Source: Gammaproteobacteria bacterium
Lineage (GTDB): Bacteria > Pseudomonadota > Gammaproteobacteria > GCA-001735895
Assembly: GCA_026989015.1 (NCBI GenBank)
Contig: JALSKD010000014.1
Location: forward strand, 1-32,037
Length of the DNA stretch: 32,037 bases
Direction of reading: 5' to 3'
The position numbers were made by a program, and so were the translations under genes. Each line of letters starts with the position of its first letter. Position 1 is the stretch's first letter. Positions 1-7,055 of the stretch are shown here, piece after piece. The notes below the pieces were generated by a model that had not been told where the DNA came from, did not search any database, and saw nothing but the letters and a program-made list of their open reading frames with translations.

Positions 1-93
1 TAGGCCGCCTACTCAAGCGCCGTCTAGATGGTGTTCATATCTTTCGCAGGCCACCTTCACCGATCGGAACCTTTGTTGGCCGATCGGCTACAC

Positions 94-127
94 GATAAAT
101 CGGCGCCATGGAAGGCGCCGATTTATC
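94..127. repeat. Perfect 14-bp inverted repeat upstream of the integrase
   Basis: The arms GATAAATCGGCGCC (94-107) and GGCGCCGATTTATC (114-127) are perfect reverse complements around a 6-nt loop, ATGGAA. The hairpin ends two bases before the TATAAT box and occupies the place where a -35 element would be expected. It could be a recombination-associated structure, an operator, or a terminator-like hairpin for transcripts arriving from the left; it has no T-tract on either strand. The repeat is read directly; the role is inference. Confidence 0.8.
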
Positions 128-129
128 AG

Positions 130-135
130 TATAAT
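130..135 (+). promoter_or_regulatory. Candidate -10 box for the integrase
   Basis: A perfect TATAAT lies at 130-135, about 87 bp before the integrase ATG. The hexamer 17 bp upstream (107-112, CATGGA) does not resemble TTGACA and falls inside the 94-127 hairpin. If this is a sigma-70 promoter, it would be weak, extended, or activator-dependent. The transcript leader would contain all of the 136-201 nested inverted repeat. Confidence 0.4.
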
Positions 136-201
136 AGACAGCACCCTGAAGATAGCACGATAGACTGCACGCTGTCTATCGTGCTATTTTATGTGCTGTC
201 T
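136..201. repeat. Nested pair of perfect inverted repeats in the integrase leader
   Basis: The outer arms AGACAGCAC (136-144) and GTGCTGTCT (193-201) enclose the inner arms ATAGCACGATAGAC (152-165) and GTCTATCGTGCTAT (174-187), which have an 8-nt loop. Both pairs match perfectly. The arms share sub-words: TAGACAGCAC at 135-144 recurs as TAGACTGCAC at 161-170, and AGCAC/GTGCT recurs throughout. The element could fold as a long hairpin with a symmetric internal loop, in the 5' leader or as extruded single-stranded DNA. Function is unknown; it sits 20 bp before the integrase start. Confidence 0.8.
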
Positions 202-221
202 CATCATTTTCCGCTTCTCCG

Positions 222-1571
222 ATGTTTGCTCAGTCCCTGCCCCATTCGAATTGGCAGCGTTATCTGGATGTTCTTGTGCGCACGGGTGTTCCTGAGCGTT
301 ATCGGCAGTGGTATGTGCGTCATGTCGAGCGATTGATGCACGCTTTCCCTGGCCGGAAGCTTTCCGCCTTGCGTCGTGAGGAGCTTGAGGCTTATCTTGC
401 CGGTTTTCGAGATGAACCGGATGCGCAGTCCTGGTTGTTGCGGCAACGGGTGGATGCCTTGCGTCTGTTGCTGGTGGATTTGCTGAAATTGCCGGAAGCG
501 AAACAGGTGGCGTGGGATCGTTTCTGGACTCAGCCTGAGACGCCGCAGGATGGCGGCGGCGAGCGCAAAGCCGTTGAGCAGGGTACTCGCGTAGCTGAGC
601 ACTTTTTGCCGCCCGACTGGATGCAGTGGCAGCAGCAGATGCAACGGTCCTTGCGTTCAAGCCGATATGCCCTCCGTACCGAGCAGGCCTATATGGACTG
701 GCTGCGCCGGTTTGCTCTGTTCTGTGCGCACAATGACAAATCGCCGGACAGCGGTCAAGCCAGGGGGTTTATCGAATACCTCGTGATCGAACGCAAGGTG
801 TCGATCAATACTCAGAAGCAGGCGCTGAACGCGCTGGCCTATTTCTTTCAACACATTCTCGAACAGCCATTGGATCTGGGGGAATTCCGCCGTTCCAGCA
901 AGCCGCGCCGCTTGCCGGTGGTGCTGTCGGTGAAGGAGGTTCAGCGACTGCTGGAAGCACTGGAGGGCACGCACCATCTGATGGCAACTCTGATGTACGG
1001 CAGCGGCCTGCGCTTGATGGAGGTATTGCGGCTGCGGGTGCAGGATGTGGATTTCGACCGCAGGATCATCACGGTACGCCGCGCAAAGGGGGACAAGGAC
1101 CGAATCGTGCCCTTGCCCGAGCGTTGTATCGAGCCGTTGCAGGCGCACCTGGCCGAGCGCAGGTTACAGCACCTGGAAGATGTGCGCGACGGTCAGGGCA
1201 GCGTCCACCTGCCGGACGCACTGGCGCGCAAATACCCCCATGCGGCGGAGTCCTGGCCCTGGCAGTTCATCTTCGCCTCGGCCAGCCTGTCGCAGGACCC
1301 GGTCAGCGGTGAATTGCGGCGTCATCACCTGCACGAGACCAGCCTGCAGCGCGCCATTCGAAAGGCCGGGCGCAACGCCGGCATTACCAAACCGGTGAGC
1401 AGTCATGCGCTGCGCCATTCCTTTGCGACGCATCTGCTGGAGTCGGGACAGGATATCCGCACGGTGCAGGAACTGCTGGGCCATGCCAATGTGTCCACCA
1501 CGATGATCTATACCCATGTGATGAACCGCCCTGGGGTACTGCCGGTGACCAGCCCGGCCGATCGCCTGTAG
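222..1571 (+). CDS. intI: Integron integrase IntI (site-specific tyrosine recombinase)
   Basis: Catalyses attI x attC cassette recombination. This is a 449-aa tyrosine recombinase. The SAM-like core-binding domain is at about 135-225 and the catalytic domain at about 230-440. Likely catalytic residues are Arg264 (YGSGLRLME), Lys289 or Lys292, His395 and Arg398 ([10 protein letters not shown]), His421 (LLGH) and Tyr430 (TTMIYTHV). Residues about 336-372 (KYPHAAESW...RRHHLHE) form the IntI-specific insertion that reads folded attC DNA, separating it from XerC/XerD. The first ~125 residues extend beyond the ~320-340 aa of the class 1-3 enzymes; such N-terminal extensions occur in some chromosomal integrases. 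No clear Shine-Dalgarno precedes the ATG at 222, so the start is less certain than the identity. All catalytic residues are present, so it should be active. No attI or attC core is visible in the 221 bp upstream. Confidence 0.93.
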   Translation: MFAQSLPHSNWQRYLDVLVRTGVPERYRQWYVRHVERLMHAFPGRKLSALRREELEAYLAGFRDEPDAQSWLLRQRVDALRLLLVDLLKLPEAKQVAWDRFWTQPETPQDGGGERKAVEQGTRVAEHFLPPDWMQWQQQMQRSLRSSRYALRTEQAYMDWLRRFALFCAHNDKSPDSGQARGFIEYLVIERKVSINTQKQALNALAYFFQHILEQPLDLGEFRRSSKPRRLPVVLSVKEVQRLLEALEGTHHLMATLMYGSGLRLMEVLRLRVQDVDFDRRIITVRRAKGDKDRIVPLPERCIEPLQAHLAERRLQHLEDVRDGQGSVHLPDALARKYPHAAESWPWQFIFASASLSQDPVSGELRRHHLHETSLQRAIRKAGRNAGITKPVSSHALRHSFATHLLESGQDIRTVQELLGHANVSTTMIYTHVMNRPGVLPVTSPADRL

Positions 1572-1593
1572 GCGGGCCGAGGCTCCGCCCTAC
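1568..1593. terminator. Imperfect stem-loop spanning the convergent intI and lysS stops
   Basis: GTAGG at 1568-1572 pairs with CCTAC at 1589-1593, and CGG/CCG extends the stem past a one-base bulge. Both the integrase TAG (1569-1571) and the lysS TAG (1590-1592 on the minus strand) lie within the stem. The position fits a bidirectional end-of-transcription structure. There is no T-tract on either side, so intrinsic termination is only a possibility. Confidence 0.35.
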
Positions 1594-3101
1594 TCCGGCC
1601 TCATGTGCGGGAACAGCAGCACATCGCGGATGCTGGGCGAGTCGGTCAGCAGCATCACCAGCCGATCGATGCCGATGCCCTCGCCGGCGGTGGGCGGCAT
1701 GCCGTGCTCGAGGGCGCGGATGTAGTCGGCATCGAAATGCATGGCTTCATCATCACCGGCTTCCTTCTCCTGCACCTGTTGGCGGAAGCGCTCGGCCTGG
1801 TCTTCGTAGTCGTTGAGCTCGGAGAAACCATTGGCGATCTCGCGTCCACCGACAAAGAATTCAAAGCGGTCGGTGACGAAGGGGTCGTCGTCGTTGCGCC
1901 GCGCCAGCGGTGAGACCTCGGTCGGATAGGCGGTGATGAAGGTCGGATTCTTGAGCCGGTGCTCGACCGTCTTTTCGAAGATCTCGATCTGCACCTTGCC
2001 CAGACCGTAGCTGTCCTTGAGCGGAATGCCGAGTGCTTCGGCCACTGCCCGCGCGCGTTGTTCGTCGTCGAGATCATCGGCACTGAGATCGGGGTTGTAG
2101 TGGAGGATGGATTCCTTCACCGTCATCCGCGCAAAGGGGGCGCCGAAGTCATAGTCCTCGCCCTGGTAGTGAACGTTGGTGCGGCCCAGTACATCCTCGG
2201 CCATGCCGCGCAACATGGCTTCGGTGAGGTCCATCAGGTCACGGTAGTCGGCATAGGCCTGATAGAACTCGACCATGGTGAATTCGGGATTGTGGCGGGT
2301 GGAGAGGCCTTCGTTGCGGAAGTTGCGGTTGATCTCATAGACCCGCTCAAAGCCACCGACCACCAGCCGCTTGAGGTACAGTTCCGGCGCGATGCGCAGG
2401 TAGAGTTCCATGTCCAGCGCGTTGTGGTAGGTGACGAAGGGACGTGCGGTGGCGCCGCCGGGGATGACCTGCATCATCGGCGTCTCGACCTCGAGAAAGC
2501 CGCGCTCATCGAGGAACTGGCGGATGAAGTTGATGATGCGGGTGCGGGTACGGAAGGTTTCGCGCGCCGGCTCGTTCATGATCAGGTCGAGGTAGCGCTG
2601 ACGGTAACGCAGCTCCTGATCGGTGAGCCCGTGGAATTTCTCCGGCAGCGGACGCAGCGATTTGGTGAGCAGGCGTATGCTGTCCACCCGCACCGAGAGT
2701 TCACCGGTCTTGGTCTTGAACAGGCGCCCTTCCGCGCCGATGATGTCACCGATGTCCCAGCCCTTGAAGTCGGCATAATCGCCTTCGGGCAGGCTGTCGC
2801 GCTGCACGAACAGCTGGATGCGGCCGGACATGTCCATCAGGCTGGCGAAGCTGGCCTTGCCCATGATGCGCTTGGACATCATGCGCCCGGCCACCGCCAC
2901 GCGCAGTTCGTGCTCGTCGAAATACTCGCGCGGCTTGTCGTCGTATTCGGCATGCAGTTCCCCGGCCAGGGTGTTGCGGCGGAAGTCGTTGGGGAAGGCC
3001 TGGCCCTGCGCGCGCAGCGCGGCGAGCTTTTCGCGGCGCTGGGCGATCAGCTGGTTTTCGTCCTGCGGGGTGGCCGATTCGGCCGCTTTGGAGTCGGTCA
3101 T
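1590..3101 (-). CDS. lysS: Lysyl-tRNA synthetase, class II
   Basis: Charges tRNA-Lys in the cytoplasm. The 503-aa length is normal for bacterial LysRS. An N-terminal helical region is followed by an OB-fold anticodon-binding domain at about 65-150 and the class II catalytic core. Motif 1 ends near Pro208, motif 2 ([10 protein letters not shown]...FTMVEF) lies at 261-279, and motif 3 ([10 protein letters not shown]) starts at 475 with its arginine at 480. The ATG at 3101 touches the prfB stop (TAAATG), so the two are probably translationally coupled. This prfB-lysS order is the same as in E. coli. No separate promoter is evident. Confidence 0.98.
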   Translation of the reverse strand: MTDSKAAESATPQDENQLIAQRREKLAALRAQGQAFPNDFRRNTLAGELHAEYDDKPREYFDEHELRVAVAGRMMSKRIMGKASFASLMDMSGRIQLFVQRDSLPEGDYADFKGWDIGDIIGAEGRLFKTKTGELSVRVDSIRLLTKSLRPLPEKFHGLTDQELRYRQRYLDLIMNEPARETFRTRTRIINFIRQFLDERGFLEVETPMMQVIPGGATARPFVTYHNALDMELYLRIAPELYLKRLVVGGFERVYEINRNFRNEGLSTRHNPEFTMVEFYQAYADYRDLMDLTEAMLRGMAEDVLGRTNVHYQGEDYDFGAPFARMTVKESILHYNPDLSADDLDDEQRARAVAEALGIPLKDSYGLGKVQIEIFEKTVEHRLKNPTFITAYPTEVSPLARRNDDDPFVTDRFEFFVGGREIANGFSELNDYEDQAERFRQQVQEKEAGDDEAMHFDADYIRALEHGMPPTAGEGIGIDRLVMLLTDSPSIRDVLLFPHMRPE

Positions 3102-4200
3102 TTACAATCCACTCTTGAGACTGGCTTCGATGAAGGGGTCCAGATTGCCGTCGAGCACGGCCTGGGTGTTGCCGGTTTCGTAGCCGGTGCGCAGATCCTT
3201 GATGCGGGACTGGTCCAGCACATAGGAACGGATCTGGCTGCCCCAGCCGATGTCGGATTTGCTGTCTTCCACCGCCTGTGAGGCTTCGTTGCGTTTCTGC
3301 AATTCGAATTCGTAGAGCTTGGCCTTGAGCTGCTTCATCGCGGTGGCCTTGTTCTTGTGCTGGGAGCGGTCGTTCTGACACTGCACCACGATACCGGTCG
3401 GCTCGTGGGTGATGCGCACCGCCGATTCGGTGCGGTTGACGTGCTGGCCGCCGGCGCCGCTGGCGCGGTAGACATCGATGCGCAGGTCGGAAGGGTCGAT
3501 CTCGATGTCGATGTCGTCGTCCACTTCCGGCGACACGAAGGCAGAAGCAAAAGAGGTGTGGCGGCGGTTGCCCGAGTCGAAGGGTGATTTGCGCACCAGC
3601 CGATGGACGCCGGTCTCGGTACGCAGCCAGCCGTAGGCGTGGTCCCCCTCGAACTTGACGGTGGCGCTCTTGATGCCGGCCACTTCGCCCGGCGAGACTT
3701 CGATCAGCTCGGTCTTGAAGCCCTTGCGCTCGCCCCAGCGCAGGTACATGCGCAGCAGCATTTCGGCCCAGTCCTGGGCCTCGGTGCCGCCGGAGCCGGC
3801 CTGGATGTCGAGATAGGCGTTGCGGTCGTCCATCTCGCCGGAGAACATGCGACGGAATTCAAGGTCGGAAACCGTCTGCTCGACCCGGTCCAGGTCCTGC
3901 TGTACCGATTCGATGGTGGAGTCGTCCTCTTCCATTTCCGCCAGTTCGAGCAGTTCGGCGGCGTCGTTGACCTGTTGTTCGGCCTGATCCAGGCCGTCGA
4001 CTATGGCTTCGAGACGGGCGCGGTCCTTGCCCAGCTGCTGGGCGCGCTCAGGGTCGTTCCACACATCGGGATCTTCCAGTTCCAGACGGATTTCTTCGAG
4101 CTCTTCCTTCTTGGCGGCATAGTCAAAGATACCCCCTCAGCGCTTCGATGCGCTGGCGGAGGTCGTCGATCTGCTGCTTGAGGGGGTTGGTTTCGATCAT
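3102..4200 (-). CDS. prfB: Peptide chain release factor 2 (programmed +1 frameshift)
   Basis: Reads UGA and UAA stop codons and triggers peptide release. Translation starts at the ATG at 4200 ([10 protein letters not shown]...), reaches CTT TGA at codons 25-26, and must shift +1 to continue as [11 protein letters not shown]. With the shift the product is 365 aa, the same length as E. coli RF2. The SPF stop-recognition tripeptide is at 205-207 and the GGQ peptidyl-hydrolysis motif at 250-252, both at the E. coli positions. An automatic caller would start the gene at a GTG near 4064 and lose 45 residues. No strong Shine-Dalgarno precedes the ATG. It is followed directly by lysS. Confidence 0.98.
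4122..4137 (-). promoter_or_regulatory. RF2 autoregulatory frameshift site
   Basis: On the minus strand the site reads AGG GGG TAT CTT TGA C, identical to the E. coli prfB site. It has the internal Shine-Dalgarno-like AGGGGG (4137-4132), the slippery CTT (4128-4126), and the in-frame TGA (4125-4123) followed by C. Low RF2 lets the ribosome pause at TGA and slip +1, giving full-length RF2; high RF2 terminates after 25 codons. The mechanism is established for this family; the sequence match is seen directly. Confidence 0.97.
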
Positions 4201-4228
4201 CGGGCTTTGGCACCGTGAAAAAGCGCGG

Positions 4229-4257
4229 ATTCTACCGCAAAAGCGGCTCGATGTAAT
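4229..4257 (-). promoter_or_regulatory. Candidate sigma-70 promoter for prfB-lysS
   Basis: On the minus strand a -35-like ATTACA (4257-4252) is separated by exactly 17 bp from a -10-like TAGAAT (4234-4229). The -10 lies about 28 bp before the prfB ATG. The -10 matches five of six consensus bases and the -35 four of six. It falls in the only AT-richer gap between prfB and the upstream cluster, which suggests prfB-lysS has its own promoter. Confidence 0.5.
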
Positions 4258-4272
4258 GCGTTCACTGAACGC
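4258..4272. repeat. 15-bp perfect palindrome GCGTTCA-C-TGAACGC
   Basis: Two 7-bp arms are symmetric about a single base. It lies 4 bp after the stop of the 104-aa gene and immediately upstream of the candidate prfB -35 element. The near-zero loop makes it a poor terminator hairpin; a dimeric regulator operator is possible but unproven. Confidence 0.5.
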
Positions 4273-4275
4273 TGC

Positions 4276-4590
4276 TCAGGGTGATCCGACCTCGCCGATC
4301 AGCCGGTTGTCGGGGGCGTGCAGTTCGAAGGCGTGGGGAGTCCCCATCCGCTCCAGAGCCGTGGAAAGGCGCTGTACCGCCGCCAGCAGGGCCGGTTGCG
4401 ACCCGGCATCGCCGACCAGTATCCATTGGTGAGCGAATCCGGGGCGAAGGCTCAGCTCCGCCTCGGGGTCCTCGATGAGGATTTCGTCGTCCTCCAGCGC
4501 ACAATCCAGTTGCTGCCGTTTCAGGGCCTCGATCAACGGCCTTGTGCCCTGCCCCCAGTCCACGGTGCCGGCCACCATGTAGAAGCTCAT
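4276..4590 (-). CDS. Small conserved-looking protein of unknown function (104 aa)
   Basis: I do not recognise the family. The ATG at 4590 is chosen because it overlaps the stop of the upstream zinc amidohydrolase gene (ATGA, 4590-4587) and is preceded by a good GGAGA ribosome-binding site. The product begins MSFYMVAGTVDWGQGT and is acidic in its middle (LEDDEILIEDPEAELSL). It has no cysteine-rich motif, signal peptide or membrane segment, and looks like a compact soluble alpha/beta protein. The tight coupling to the amidohydrolase suggests a role in the same process, possibly as an accessory or partner subunit; that is inference from position only. Confidence 0.75.
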   Translation of the reverse strand: MSFYMVAGTVDWGQGTRPLIEALKRQQLDCALEDDEILIEDPEAELSLRPGFAHQWILVGDAGSQPALLAAVQRLSTALERMGTPHAFELHAPDNRLIGEVGSP

Positions 4591-5609
4591 CTTTCGTCTC
4601 CTCCGTTGCTGTAGTCGGTCATCAGGTAGCAGAGGCAATCCTGGCGGACGATGGTCTTGTCGAGTGTGATCATCGCCGGAATCATCTGCCGGTTGAGGTA
4701 CACCTTGCCGTTCTCGATGCGGATCAGCGCGTCGGTGATGTCTTCGCCATTGTCATTGGTGACCACCAGCGGGCGTGGCACGCGGGTATGGGCGAAGACC
4801 TCGGTGGGTTTCATTTCGGTGAAGTTGCGCCGCTCGAAGCCGTGGTCGAAGGTCAGATCGGCCTGCGCCGACGGGTTGAAATCGAAGCTGACATCATCGG
4901 GTATGCGTACCGTGGCCTGGGTCTCGACCAGTTGCAGGTCGTGCGGCGGCACCGGCCGGTCCGGAAAATGGTCCAGGTGCATCAGGCCGTCGACAAGATC
5001 CACGGCCCGTTCGATGCCCAGTGCATCGCCGGGCTTGCCGCATTCCAGCGTGACGGCCGGACAGATTCCGTCGAAGGCCATGGTGGAAACGCCCTTGGGG
5101 TAGTGGAAGACCACCGCAATGTGGTTGAACAGCGACGCCAGGTGCTGGTTGCGCCGCGTCGGGTCGGTCATGCAGGCATAGAGCGGGTTGGTGCCGGTGT
5201 TGTTGTGGATGTCGATGGCGGCGAACAATTCATTGCGGGTCACGCTGTCGATCACCCGCTGCATCAGCCGGGTTTCCGCGTTGGGCGCCATCTCGGTGCC
5301 GGGCCAGCAGCGATTGTAGTCGGTCTGCCCCGGCAGCACACGCAGCCCCTGTTCGGCGGCATACACATTGCCGATGAACAACCACAGCGAACGGGGCAGC
5401 ATACCGTCGTAGCGGCCGAGCAGCCGCTGCATCACCTTGAGGCCGGTGTATTCGTTGCCGTGCAGCAGAATCGACACGAACAGCGCCGGCGCGCGGGCGC
5501 CGTGCAGGTGAATCAGCGTCGGTTGCGGAAACAGGCGGCGTATGTCACGCGCTTCGGTGGTGAAAAAGCCGTCGGGCAGCGCGTCGAGTATCTGTGGCGA
5601 ATCGGTCAT
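4587..5609 (-). CDS. Succinylglutamate desuccinylase/aspartoacylase-family zinc hydrolase
   Basis: The 340-aa product belongs to the M14-like AstE/AspA family, zinc enzymes that cleave N-acyl amino acids or related amides. The zinc ligands visible are His50 and Glu53 (LHGNEYTG) and His135 (DIHNNTG), with the catalytic glutamate at Glu189 (TLECGKPG). The DYNRCWPG segment (97-104) is typical of the substrate pocket. A C-terminal beta-rich domain follows residue ~215. The gene is not in an ast arginine-succinyltransferase operon, so AstE itself is unlikely. Its partners are a GCS2-like ligase and SSADH upstream and a 104-aa gene overlapping its 3' end. The family is confident; the substrate is unknown. 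Confidence 0.88.
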   Translation of the reverse strand: MTDSPQILDALPDGFFTTEARDIRRLFPQPTLIHLHGARAPALFVSILLHGNEYTGLKVMQRLLGRYDGMLPRSLWLFIGNVYAAEQGLRVLPGQTDYNRCWPGTEMAPNAETRLMQRVIDSVTRNELFAAIDIHNNTGTNPLYACMTDPTRRNQHLASLFNHIAVVFHYPKGVSTMAFDGICPAVTLECGKPGDALGIERAVDLVDGLMHLDHFPDRPVPPHDLQLVETQATVRIPDDVSFDFNPSAQADLTFDHGFERRNFTEMKPTEVFAHTRVPRPLVVTNDNGEDITDALIRIENGKVYLNRQMIPAMITLDKTIVRQDCLCYLMTDYSNGGDER

Positions 5610-5626
5610 CGGGTTCGTTGTCTGAA

Positions 5627-7045
5627 TCAGGGTTGCGGCCAGTGGTGCACCGGGCGGTTGCGGTCGGCCTGTTCCAGGTAATCGCGCACCAGGGCCTCGG
5701 CATCGCCGCTGCGGGTCCAGTGACGGTCGATCCAGCGCGCGCCGGTGCGCCGCTGTTCACAGCGCTGGCGGATGATATGGAGCCAATCGTCGGCGTCTTC
5801 AATGCCCAGCCGGCGCAGGCCTTCGTTGGCGGTCGGCAGGGCCCGTTCCAGCACCAGTTCACGCGCGCTGCCGCGCTGGCCGTCGAACCAGCCGATTTCG
5901 GCTGCCAGGCCGTGCCGGGCCACGCGGTAGAAATCGGCCTCGAACTGGCGGTAGGGCATGGCCGTCAGGGCAGTGCCTTCCTGACTCAGGCCTTCCACCA
6001 GCCCGACCTGGAACACCAGGTTGGCGAGGGTATCGATGCGCGTCGGGCCGGAGGGCGTAACCCGCAGCTCCATGCGCAGGTGGTACTGCCCGTCGTCGTT
6101 GCGGCCGAGGATGGGCCGCACCCAGCGCCAGATGGTGCCATTGTGCAGGCTGAAGTGATGCAGATCCGCGACCGGCTGGTCGGTCACCTCGGGCAGGATC
6201 GGGCTGTAGTAGAACATGTCTTCGAACAGTTCCAGCCAGGAGCCGATCCAGCCCTTGGCCAGGTGCACGCGCGGTACCACATGCGCGTCTTCCTCACGCG
6301 CGTTGCGGGTGTCCACCGCCTGCTTGAAGATGGCGATGCGCGATTCCTCCCAGCAACGGTGCTGCAACACCAGCGGGGAATTGGCGCTGGCCGCAAGCGC
6401 CGGCAGGGTGGACCAGAGCGCGGCATGGTAGCCGTCAACGGCCCGGTCGCGCGGCAGCTGGATGTGCAGTTGCAGCGAGGTACCCAGGGCTTCGAGCATG
6501 ACATCCCGCTTCTCCAGACGCAGGTGGTCGCAGCCCTGGATGTCGAGCCGTATCGGCCGTTTTCGCATCGACATCAGACGCTCGTCGAGCAGCCGGTAGC
6601 GGTACATCTCGGACATGTAGCGCTCCCGCTCCAGATGCTCGGTGCGAATGCTCGGCAGCACGCCAAACAGCCCCACCCGTGCGCCTTCATCGGCGGCCGC
6701 CTGCTCCACGGTGGCGTAGAGCTGGTCCAGGTCGTCGCGGATGCGTGCGAACACGCCTGCATCCACATCGAAGGCATGACCGTTGATCTCCAGATTGTAG
6801 CGGGCCAGCTCGTAGGTCATCTGCGGGCTGCCATGGCGTTCCAGGATCTGCTGGTTGACCGGCGCGGGACGGCCCTGATCGTCGAGCAGGCACAGTTCCA
6901 GTTCGTAACCGAGTCGCCGGGTCTGAGCATCGAAGGCCATTTCGGAAAACAGATCGCGGACGAAATCCATCTCCTGGTGCAGTTTTTGATCGAACCGGCG
7001 ATAGTCTTCCGCCTCGAAATGATCGGTGGAGATCTCCTCGCCCAT
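5627..7045 (-). CDS. GCS2-like glutamate-cysteine ligase family protein (carboxylate-amine ligase)
   Basis: The 472-aa product belongs to the glutamate-cysteine ligase type 2 superfamily, whose members use ATP to join a carboxylate (often the gamma-carboxyl of glutamate) to an amine. The catalytic signature GYELELCLLD is at 46-55. Further family blocks include RYNLEINGHAF, FGVLPSIRTEHL, SLQLHIQLPR and RMELRVTPSGPTRID. The long C-terminal half and the DAHVVPRVHLAKGWIGSW region point to the uncharacterised branch rather than GshA or YbdK proper. It lies 10 bp after the SSADH gene and 17 bp before the zinc amidohydrolase gene. Amide-forming and amide-cleaving enzymes side by side suggest one pathway. 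The exact substrates cannot be read from sequence. Confidence 0.85.
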   Translation of the reverse strand: MGEEISTDHFEAEDYRRFDQKLHQEMDFVRDLFSEMAFDAQTRRLGYELELCLLDDQGRPAPVNQQILERHGSPQMTYELARYNLEINGHAFDVDAGVFARIRDDLDQLYATVEQAAADEGARVGLFGVLPSIRTEHLERERYMSEMYRYRLLDERLMSMRKRPIRLDIQGCDHLRLEKRDVMLEALGTSLQLHIQLPRDRAVDGYHAALWSTLPALAASANSPLVLQHRCWEESRIAIFKQAVDTRNAREEDAHVVPRVHLAKGWIGSWLELFEDMFYYSPILPEVTDQPVADLHHFSLHNGTIWRWVRPILGRNDDGQYHLRMELRVTPSGPTRIDTLANLVFQVGLVEGLSQEGTALTAMPYRQFEADFYRVARHGLAAEIGWFDGQRGSARELVLERALPTANEGLRRLGIEDADDWLHIIRQRCEQRRTGARWIDRHWTRSGDAEALVRDYLEQADRNRPVHHWPQP

Positions 7046-7055
7046 GCCCAGCCCT

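Noticed and set aside
1-221. Possible attI or attC site upstream of the integrase
   Set aside because: No GTTRRRY or RYYYAAC core motif is found on either strand, and the inverted repeats do not show the R''/L''/L'/R' pattern of an attC site. The CCGATCGG repeats at 59-87 are short and lack the core.
1-221. LexA (SOS) box controlling the integrase
   Set aside because: CTGT with 8 bases then ACAG does not occur near the -10 box; the repeat words only resemble half-sites.
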